Positions 57,853 through 64,000 of a stretch of DNA of 64,000 bases are shown piece by piece. This stretch comes from Streptomyces sp. ISL-96 (lineage in GTDB: Bacteria; Actinomycetota; Actinomycetes; Streptomycetales; Streptomycetaceae): contig NZ_JAGGPA010000011.1 of the NCBI RefSeq assembly GCF_018614035.1, forward strand, positions 310,001-374,000, given 5' to 3'. The position numbers and the translations under genes are program-made. A model generated the notes under the pieces. The model had not been told where the DNA came from. It did no database searches and saw nothing but the letters and a program-made list of their open reading frames with translations. Within the stretch, counting starts at the first letter, position 1, and each line of letters begins with the position of its first letter.

Positions 57853-57885
57853 GATACGCAGATACAAGATCTGTATCAGGGTATC
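57853..57885. promoter_or_regulatory. Candidate LcpR operator (33-bp double palindrome)
   Basis: Four half-sites are symmetric around position 57869: GATAC (57853-57857), GATACA (57861-57866), TGTATC (57872-57877) and GTATC (57881-57885), separated by 3, 5 and 3 bp. Each arm is also a direct repeat of GATAC at 8-bp spacing. It ends 40 bp before the lcp1 start codon, so a bound protein would block the promoter. Two stacked TetR dimers would fit the layout. Confidence 0.75.
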
Positions 57886-57925
57886 AGGCAGGGCCGGCTT
57901 CGGCGACTCGAGGAGGCGTTCAAGC

Positions 57926-59155
57926 ATGGACGAACTGAGCAGGCGCAAGATGCTGCTCGCGGGCGGGACTCTGGGAGCACTCGGGCTGCTCGGCGTAGCC
58001 TCCCCGGCCCGCGCCAACACGGCCTGGACGTGGGGGGCCGACCGCTCATTAGCCGGCGCGGGGACGGGCAGCGACCCGAACTGGGTGTGGGACGAGGAGG
58101 CCGACCGGCTCCTCTCCGCCGTGATCGAACGGGGCGACGTACCCAAGGTCAACGAGCTGCTGCGGACCTGGACCCGCAACGACCAGCCACTTCCCGGCGA
58201 ACTGCCCCAGTACCTGCGGGAGTTCATAGACAAGGCGCGCCGACTGCCCCCCTGGGCCGACCGGAACAAGCTCGACAGAGCCGCCCAGTTCAACGAGACC
58301 AGGGGCCTGTACCTCAACGTGCTCAACGGTATCGGTGGCGGCATGCTGAGCACCGCCATCCCGCGGGAGGCCCGAGCCGTCTACTACTCCAAGGGCGGCG
58401 CCGACATGGAGGACCGCGTCGCCAAAACGAGCAAGCTGGGCTTCGCTGTCGGGGACCTCAACGCGTTTCAGCCGGACGGCAGCGTCGTCGTGGAAGCGGT
58501 GAAGACCCGTCTCGTACACGCGGCCGTACGGCACCTACTGCCGAAATCGCCGGGCTGGTCCGGGACCAACGGCGGCCAGAAGATCCCGATCAGCCAGGCG
58601 GACATGCTGGTCACCTGGCACACCCTGCCCACCTTCGCGATGCGCAAGATGCTCGAATGGGACGTCCCGATCAGCTCCGCCGACTCCGAGGCGTATCTGC
58701 ATCTGTGGCAGGTGACCGCGCACCTGCTCGGCATCCGCGACGAGTACATCCCAGCGACCTGGGATGCGGCCGACACCCAGTCCAAGCAGCTCCTCGACCC
58801 GGTCCTGGGCCCCACGCCCGAAGGGGTCAAGCTGACCGACATCCTGCTGCGCCAGCTCGCAGAGCAGACCAGTCCCGGCGGCCTCGACCGCCCTCTGGTC
58901 AACGCGTTCGCCCGCTACCTGGTGGGCGACCAGGTGGCCGACTGGGACGGCATTCCCCGAGCGCCGTTCTGGGAGACGGCGGTCAAGGCCGCCTGGCCGA
59001 AGCTCGTGGCGTACCGCGAGGGCCTGATCAAGCTGCCGCTGGTCCCGCAGATCGCCTGGACGATCGACGAAGCCGCCCGCCAGTACATCTTGTTCTACCT
59101 CTCCAAGGGGCGCGAGGTTCACATCGAGATCCCCGACACCAACCGTCCGGCCTGA
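57926..59155 (+). CDS. lcp: Latex clearing protein (rubber oxygenase), copy 1
   Basis: 409 residues from ATG 57926 (GAGGAGG upstream). An N-terminal twin-arginine signal (SRRKMLLAGG) predicts export. The DUF2236 heme domain has the residues shown to matter in Streptomyces sp. K30 Lcp at exactly the same numbers: Glu148, Arg164, Lys167, Thr168 and the axial heme ligand His198 (RLVHAAVRHLL). Lcp is a secreted heme b dioxygenase that cuts cis-polyisoprene to oligo-isoprenoids with aldehyde and ketone ends. First of two tandem copies. Confidence 0.92.
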   Translation: MDELSRRKMLLAGGTLGALGLLGVASPARANTAWTWGADRSLAGAGTGSDPNWVWDEEADRLLSAVIERGDVPKVNELLRTWTRNDQPLPGELPQYLREFIDKARRLPPWADRNKLDRAAQFNETRGLYLNVLNGIGGGMLSTAIPREARAVYYSKGGADMEDRVAKTSKLGFAVGDLNAFQPDGSVVVEAVKTRLVHAAVRHLLPKSPGWSGTNGGQKIPISQADMLVTWHTLPTFAMRKMLEWDVPISSADSEAYLHLWQVTAHLLGIRDEYIPATWDAADTQSKQLLDPVLGPTPEGVKLTDILLRQLAEQTSPGGLDRPLVNAFARYLVGDQVADWDGIPRAPFWETAVKAAWPKLVAYREGLIKLPLVPQIAWTIDEAARQYILFYLSKGREVHIEIPDTNRPA

Positions 59156-59238
59156 TCCCGGCCACGCGGAATACGTCGGTAATTCTTTCGCAATCTGCAC
59201 TTCGTTTTCCATCGGCAGAACTCAAGGAGGGTTCAGGC

Positions 59239-60462
59239 ATGGACGAACTCAGCAGGCGCAAGATGCTGCTCGCGGGCGGAACTCTGGGAACACTGGGGAT
59301 GCTCGGCATCGCCTCCCCGGCCGCCGCCCAGACGGCCTGGACATGGGCGTCCGGCGGCTCGGTGGCCGGCGCGGGGACGGGCAGCGACCCCAACTGGGTG
59401 TGGGACGACGAGGCCGACCGGGTACTCGCCGCCGTGATCGAGCGGGGCGACGTTCCCAGAGTCAACGAGCTGCTGCGGACCTGGGCCCGCAACGACCAGC
59501 CGCTCCCCGGCGGACTGCCCGACGACCTGCGGGAGTTCATGGAGAAGGCGCGCCGACTGCCCCCCTGGGCCGACCAGAACAAGCTGGACAGAGCCGCCCA
59601 GTTCAACAAGACCAAGGGGATCTACGTCGGCGCCCTGTACGGCCTCGGCAGCGGTCTGATGAGCACCGCCATCCCCCGGGAGGCGCGAGCCGTCTACTAC
59701 TCCAAGGGCGGTGCGGACATGAAGGACCGTATCGCCAAGACCGCGAAGCTCGGGTACGACGTCGGGGATCTGGACGCGTATCAGCCCCAGGGCTCAATGA
59801 TCGTGACCGCGGTGAAGACCCGCCTCGTGCACGCGGCCGTACGCCACCTGCTGCCGAAGTCGCCGGGCTGGTCCGGGACCAGCGGCGGCCAGAAGATCCC
59901 GATCAGCCAGGCGGACATCCTGGTCACCTGGCACAGCCTGCCCACCTTCGTCATGCGCAAGATGCTCGAATGGAAGGTACGGATCTCGTCCGCCGAGTCG
60001 GCGGCGTATCTGCATGTGTGGCAGGTGACCGCGCACATGCTCGGCGTCCGCGACGAGTACGTCCCCGCGACCTGGGATGCGGCGAACGCCCAGTCCAGGC
60101 AACTCCTCGACCCGGCCCTGGGCCGCACCACCGAAGGCGTCAAGCTGACCGAGATGCTCCTCGACATCGTCGCCGAGATCGACGGCGGTCTAAGCCGCCC
60201 CCTGGTCAGTGCGTTCTCCCGGTACACGCTCGGTGACCGGGTCGGCGACCTGATCGGACTGTCCGAGGAGCCGTTCTGGGAGCCCGTGATCAGCAACGCC
60301 TGGCCGCTCCTTGTAGCCTTCCGCGAGGGCCTGATTCCGCTGCCGCTGGTCCCGGAAGCCGCCTGGACCATGGAGGAAGCCATCCGCAGGTTCGTCCTGC
60401 TCTTCCTCTCCGAGGGCAAACCGATCAACATTGAGATCCCCGACGCGAACCGTCCCGCCTGA
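59239..60462 (+). CDS. lcp: Latex clearing protein (rubber oxygenase), copy 2
   Basis: 407 residues from ATG 59239 (AAGGAGG upstream). The first 20 residues and all active-site positions (E148, R164, K167, T168, H198) are the same as in copy 1, but the rest has diverged, for example ASGGSVAG instead of ADRSLAG and a shorter segment near residue 295. A twin-arginine signal is present. The two copies are 83 bp apart and probably co-transcribed; different preference for chain length or substrate is possible. Confidence 0.92.
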   Translation: MDELSRRKMLLAGGTLGTLGMLGIASPAAAQTAWTWASGGSVAGAGTGSDPNWVWDDEADRVLAAVIERGDVPRVNELLRTWARNDQPLPGGLPDDLREFMEKARRLPPWADQNKLDRAAQFNKTKGIYVGALYGLGSGLMSTAIPREARAVYYSKGGADMKDRIAKTAKLGYDVGDLDAYQPQGSMIVTAVKTRLVHAAVRHLLPKSPGWSGTSGGQKIPISQADILVTWHSLPTFVMRKMLEWKVRISSAESAAYLHVWQVTAHMLGVRDEYVPATWDAANAQSRQLLDPALGRTTEGVKLTEMLLDIVAEIDGGLSRPLVSAFSRYTLGDRVGDLIGLSEEPFWEPVISNAWPLLVAFREGLIPLPLVPEAAWTMEEAIRRFVLLFLSEGKPINIEIPDANRPA

Positions 60463-60527
60463 TCCCCGGCCGCGCCGGGGAAGAGCCCGGGTCACGCGCG
60501 CTACGACAGCGAGCCGCAGGAGAACGG

Positions 60528-60590
60528 ATGAAGACGAGATGGTGCCGTGTGGAGCGATGGGTGAAGGGCGTCGTCGATGACCAGATATGA
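60528..60590 (+). CDS. Possible small ORF coupled to oxiB
   Basis: ATG 60528 follows a good GCAGGAGAACG signal and opens a 20-residue ORF (MKTRWCRVERWVKGVV at its start) whose end overlaps the oxiB start (60577) in another frame. The oxiB start itself has a weaker signal, so translation of the small ORF may assist oxiB. It may be chance. Confidence 0.35.
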   Translation: MKTRWCRVERWVKGVVDDQI

Positions 60591-62919
60591 CCGTCCGGCT
60601 CGGCCACCTGCTCGTACGACTCGGTCCGAGTCCGCTGCACCCGGCATCGGTCGGCGCCGGTTTCTCGGCTACGTGCTGGCCGCTCCAACGCTGGCGACCG
60701 CCGCCGAAATCGGCCGGGCGCCACAGGCCACAGCCCGGACCGCCGCGGCCGGGATCCCGTCGGCGGACATCACCGAACTGGTCGACCTCAACGACGTGAT
60801 GACCGCGGCGGCCCTGCCGACCTCGAACCTGATCAAGGTCGTGGTCCACACGGACGGCACCGTGTCGCTCGCGTTGCCACGGGCCGAGGTCGGGCAGGGC
60901 ATCACCACCTCGACGGCCATGCTGATCGCCGAGGAGATGGACGTCCCGCTCGACAAGGTGCGGGTCACGTCGGCCGACGCGCGGCCCGAGCTGGTGTTCA
61001 ATCAGCTCACCGGTGCTTCGAACACAACGATCTCGACCTTCACCCCGGTCCGGGTCGCCGCCGCCGTCGCCCGGGGCCGCCTCCTCGATGCGGCGGCGAT
61101 CGAGCTCGGCGCGGCGGTCACCGACCTCACCTTGAAGGCCGGCGTCATAACCGACCTCGTGGGCGGGAGCATCGGCATCGGTGCTCTCGCCGAGAAGGCC
61201 GCGAGTATCGAGCCGCGGCACGTGTCCGTGGAGCTCAAGGAGCGCCGGGACTTCGCTGTCATCGGCACGCCACAGAACCGTATCGACGCGCTCGACGCCG
61301 TCACCGGGCGCAAGAAGTTCGCTATGGACCTCAATGTCCCGGACGCCAGGCCCACCATGGTCTGCCGTCCGCCGACCATCAACGGCAAGGTCGGCTCCGT
61401 CACCAACCTCGCCCAGGTCAGCACCATGCCCGGCGTCACAGATGTCGCGGTGATCTCCACCGGCGTCGCGGTGCGCGCTCGGACATTCGGCCAGTGCATC
61501 GACGCCGTGCGCGCCCTGCAGGTGTCCTGGAAGCCCGGCAGCGCGGAGGGGAAGTCCGACGAGTCCGTACGGAAACAGTTGCGCGACGCCGAACTGCCTC
61601 TCGGACTTCCCCCGTTGACTCCGTCGGTGGAAGCCTCCTTCACCTTTCACTTCCGCAGCAACAGCGCCCTGGAGACCAACTGCGCCATCGCCGACGTGCG
61701 GTCCGACCGCGCGGAGATATGGTCGGGCCTCAAGGCACCGATCGTCGCCCAACAGGCCATCGCCGCCAAGCTCGGGCTGCCGCTCCACGCGGTCACCGTG
61801 CATGTCACCGAAGGCGGCGGCTCCTTCGGGCGCAAGCTGTTCTACGACGCCGCACTGGAAGCCGCCGAGATATCCAGGAAAATCGGCAAACCCGTGAAAC
61901 TCATGTGGCACCGGGCCGACGACTCCCGCCAAGGGCGCACCCACCCCATGGCCATCTCCCGCGTGCGCGCCGCCTACCTCGGCAATTCAGTGCTCAGCTA
62001 TGGGCAACGGCACACCAGTGTGGCCACCGACCTCGGCCATGGGCTCGGCGAGGTCTTCACCGCCCTGGCGGCGAGACTTCCGGTGGGTGACATCGGTTTC
62101 TCCGAGACGTTCTTCCAGCTCTCCCAGTCGATGCCCTACAACTTCGGCGTCCACAGCCGGCTGCTCGCCGAAACCGACAAGAGCTTCAACACCGGCAGTC
62201 TGCGGGGCGTCTACTCCCCCGACGTCACCTGTGCACGGGAGCTGATCGTCGACCGGCTCGCGGCGAAGATGGGCAAGGACCCCTACCGATTCCGGCGCGA
62301 CTTCCTCCGCGACGACCGCTCCCGGGCGGTACTGAACAAGGTCGCCGAGGCCGGGAACTGGGGCCGCGCCATGCCGGACGGCACCGCGCAGGGAATCGCC
62401 TTCCACTCCGAGTACCACGCGCTCAGCGCGGTGCTGGTGGAGATCGACTGCCGGCCCGAGACCGTCAACCGCCCCATCCGCGACGGCGTGGCCGGGCCGC
62501 GTGTCACCAAGGCCGTCTTCGCCGTGGATGTCGGCCTGACCGTAAATCCCCGCGGCTTGGAGGCCCAGATGATGGGCTGCCTCATGGACGGGATCGCCCA
62601 GACGCTGACCTCCGGACTGCACCTGCGCGACGGGCACTTCCTTGAGGCCAGCTGGGACAACTACTTCTACACCCGGCAGTGGAACACACCACCTGAGCTG
62701 GAGATCATCGTCATGCCGACGACCACCGGGAAACCCGGCGGCGCGGGAGAACTCGGCGTCGCCGCGTCGATGGCCGCGGTCGCCTGCGCCTACGGCCGGG
62801 CCACTGGCACCATGCCGACAAGCTTCCCCATCAACCACAGCACCCTCTCCTTCACACCCAAACCCACCGTTCCTCCGATCCCCGCGTCCCCCACCGACGG
62901 CCTGGAACACGTCCGTTGA
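60577..62919 (+). CDS. oxiB: Molybdenum hydroxylase large subunit OxiB
   Basis: 780 residues. An N-terminal Tat-like signal (GRRRFLGYVLAAP) is followed by molybdopterin-binding features of the isoquinoline 1-oxidoreductase branch: LPRAEVGQGITTSTAMLIAE, EGGGSFGRKLFYDAALEA and the catalytic Glu in KPGGAGELGVAASMAAVA. In Streptomyces sp. K30 the genes oxiA and oxiB next to lcp encode an enzyme that oxidises the aldehyde ends of rubber fragments to acids. Position after two lcp genes supports that role here. Confidence 0.9.
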   Translation: MTRYDRPARPPARTTRSESAAPGIGRRRFLGYVLAAPTLATAAEIGRAPQATARTAAAGIPSADITELVDLNDVMTAAALPTSNLIKVVVHTDGTVSLALPRAEVGQGITTSTAMLIAEEMDVPLDKVRVTSADARPELVFNQLTGASNTTISTFTPVRVAAAVARGRLLDAAAIELGAAVTDLTLKAGVITDLVGGSIGIGALAEKAASIEPRHVSVELKERRDFAVIGTPQNRIDALDAVTGRKKFAMDLNVPDARPTMVCRPPTINGKVGSVTNLAQVSTMPGVTDVAVISTGVAVRARTFGQCIDAVRALQVSWKPGSAEGKSDESVRKQLRDAELPLGLPPLTPSVEASFTFHFRSNSALETNCAIADVRSDRAEIWSGLKAPIVAQQAIAAKLGLPLHAVTVHVTEGGGSFGRKLFYDAALEAAEISRKIGKPVKLMWHRADDSRQGRTHPMAISRVRAAYLGNSVLSYGQRHTSVATDLGHGLGEVFTALAARLPVGDIGFSETFFQLSQSMPYNFGVHSRLLAETDKSFNTGSLRGVYSPDVTCARELIVDRLAAKMGKDPYRFRRDFLRDDRSRAVLNKVAEAGNWGRAMPDGTAQGIAFHSEYHALSAVLVEIDCRPETVNRPIRDGVAGPRVTKAVFAVDVGLTVNPRGLEAQMMGCLMDGIAQTLTSGLHLRDGHFLEASWDNYFYTRQWNTPPELEIIVMPTTTGKPGGAGELGVAASMAAVACAYGRATGTMPTSFPINHSTLSFTPKPTVPPIPASPTDGLEHVR

Positions 62920-62934
62920 AGACAGGAGCCCCCC

Positions 62935-63411
62935 GTGCCTGAACACACCTTCCGCGTCAACGGCGAACAGGTCACCGTCGATGCCGCCGATGACGAGCGA
63001 CTGCTGTGGGTGCTGCGCGACATCCTCGGCATCACCGGACCGAAGTACGGCTGCGGCATCAACGTCTGCAAAGCGTGCACCAGCCACCTCAACGGCAAGG
63101 CCGCCAATCCCTGCGCGATACCCGTCAAGGACCTGCGGCCGACCGACGAAGTCACCACGATAGAAGGACTTGCGGCCACCGTCGGCGCCGAACTGCACCC
63201 CATGCAGGAGGCTTGGCTCGACCATGACGTGGCCCAGTGCGGCTACTGCCAGCCCGGCCAGATCATGGCCGCCGTCGCCCTGGTCCGCCGCGTCAAGGAG
63301 GAAGGCCGCCGGATCACCGACGACGACCTGGACGGCATCCGCAACATCTGCCGCTGCGGCACCTACGTCCGCATCCGTGCAGCGATCAAGGCCGGCGCCG
63401 AGCACATGTGA
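62935..63411 (+). CDS. oxiA: Molybdenum hydroxylase 2Fe-2S subunit OxiA
   Basis: 158 residues from GTG 62935 (GACAGGAG upstream, 16 bp after oxiB). Plant-type cluster ligands are in YGCGINVCKACTSHL with a fourth Cys in NPCAIPV, and the second cluster in QCGYCQPGQ and NICRCGTYVRI. It passes electrons from the OxiB molybdenum centre. Gene order oxiB-oxiA is as in the K30 locus as I recall it. Confidence 0.92.
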   Translation: MPEHTFRVNGEQVTVDAADDERLLWVLRDILGITGPKYGCGINVCKACTSHLNGKAANPCAIPVKDLRPTDEVTTIEGLAATVGAELHPMQEAWLDHDVAQCGYCQPGQIMAAVALVRRVKEEGRRITDDDLDGIRNICRCGTYVRIRAAIKAGAEHM

Positions 63412-63470
63412 GGGCTGCGCCCGCGCGTACGACAGCCCGTTCCCGTGGCCTGAGCTGTGACGGCGCACAC

Positions 63471-64000
63471 TCAGGCCGAGCGGTCCAGCCCCCGTCTGCG
63501 CACCGGGTCGGCGAACGGCAGGCCCTGGCCGTAGCGTTCCAGCTCGTCGAGCGCCGTGTGCGCCATCCGGCCCAGTTCGTTGCCGAGCGAGCCCGCCACG
63601 TGCGGGGTCAGCAGCACATTGGGCAGGTCGTACAGCGGCGAGGAGGCGGGCAGCACCTCGGGTTCGGTGACGTCCAGGACGGCGTTGAGGCGGCCCGAGG
63701 TCAGCTCCTCGGTGAGTGCGTCGGTGTCGACGAGCGAGCCCCGCGCCGTGTTGATCAGCGTGGCCCCGTCGGGCAGCAGCGCCAGCCGCGCCCGGTCGAA
63801 CAGGTGCCTGGTCTCGGGGAGTTCGGGTGCGTGGATCGTCACCACGTCGCTCGACGACGCCAGGGTGTCCAGCCCCACCGTCCGTACGCCGAGGGCCTCG
63901 GCCTCCGCCCCGGTGACGTACGGGTCGTACAGCAGCACGCGCAGGTCGTACGGGCGCAGCAGCTCGATCACCCGGCGCCCGATCCGCGACGCGCCCACCA
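63471..64000 (-). CDS. D-isomer-specific 2-hydroxyacid dehydrogenase, partial
   Basis: The C-terminal 175 residues are in the window; the start lies beyond the right edge. NAD-binding part MGASRIGRRVIELLRPYDLR, then INTARGSLVDTDALTEEL, and the catalytic His in NVLLTPHVAGS. Family members act on hydroxyacids such as phosphoglycerate or formate. It converges on oxiA. Function not inferable. Confidence 0.88.
   Translation of the reverse strand, partial: VGASRIGRRVIELLRPYDLRVLLYDPYVTGAEAEALGVRTVGLDTLASSSDVVTIHAPELPETRHLFDRARLALLPDGATLINTARGSLVDTDALTEELTSGRLNAVLDVTEPEVLPASSPLYDLPNVLLTPHVAGSLGNELGRMAHTALDELERYGQGLPFADPVRRRGLDRSA

Overview
The window is high-GC actinobacterial DNA, most probably Streptomyces. 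The evidence is GC-rich third codon positions, frequent GTG starts, twin-arginine signal peptides, and an lcp-lcp-oxiB-oxiA rubber-degradation locus matching the one known from Streptomyces sp. K30. All calls come from reading the sequence; no database search was run.

Region 1 (751-17355) is a compact biosynthetic gene cluster with two divergent operons reading out from a common intergenic region (10716-10897). The left operon (minus strand, eight tightly packed genes) runs: isoleucine-dioxygenase-like 2OG/Fe enzyme, class II synthetase-like amino acid:carrier-protein ligase, carrier protein, MATE exporter, ketoreductase, Sfp-type phosphopantetheinyl transferase, BtrH-like Cys/His protein, and a C-A-T-TE peptide synthetase. 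The right operon (plus strand) runs: a second phosphopantetheinyl transferase, acyl carrier protein, a short KS-beta/chain-length-factor-like protein with Gln in place of the catalytic Cys, a ketosynthase, a crotonase, a MaoC-type dehydratase, a dimethylargininase/amidinotransferase-like enzyme and an ATP-grasp ligase. Together these suggest a stand-alone reducing type II polyketide line and an amino acid charged on its own carrier protein, joined through a one-module peptide synthetase, an acyltransferase and an ATP-grasp ligase. I do not recognise this combination as a described pathway. Perfect stem-loops close both ends (712-738 and 17380-17407).

Region 2 (17.4-37.7 kb) is accessory DNA in which a few intact genes sit among many broken ones. 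Intact genes are a PAS-GAF-PP2C phosphatase, two hypothetical proteins, a membrane protein, a spermidine-synthase-like protein, RNase J, a HAD-GT20 fusion, a YbdK-type carboxylate-amine ligase and a KAS-III-like protein. Remnants include ISL3, IS21 (istA and istB), IS630 and IS5 transposases, an RHS C-terminus, a secreted protein, an XRE regulator, a beta-propeller protein with an in-frame TGA, a DEAD/DEAH helicase, a B12-binding radical-SAM protein, a FAD-dependent oxidoreductase and a LacI regulator.

Region 3 (37.7-47.8 kb) is a catabolic island. A LysR regulator is divergent from an operon-like run of FAH hydrolase, cyclase-family hydrolase, FAD monooxygenase, amidohydrolase/decarboxylase, extradiol dioxygenase, Tat-exported metallo-beta-lactamase and a second FAH hydrolase, with an MFS transporter nearby. 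It looks like an aromatic ring-cleavage pathway whose substrate cannot be read from sequence. A decayed CoA-transferase subunit follows it.

Region 4 (47.9-63.5 kb) starts with xdhC-xdhB-xdhA and a fatty-acid-type set (acyl-CoA dehydrogenase, TetR, acyl-CoA synthetase). It then holds the rubber locus: a TetR regulator divergent from two tandem latex-clearing proteins and the molybdenum hydroxylase genes oxiB and oxiA. Both Lcp copies keep the K30 active-site residues at identical numbering (E148, R164, K167, T168, H198). A 33-bp double palindrome upstream of lcp1 is a strong candidate operator. A partial D-2-hydroxyacid dehydrogenase runs off the right edge.
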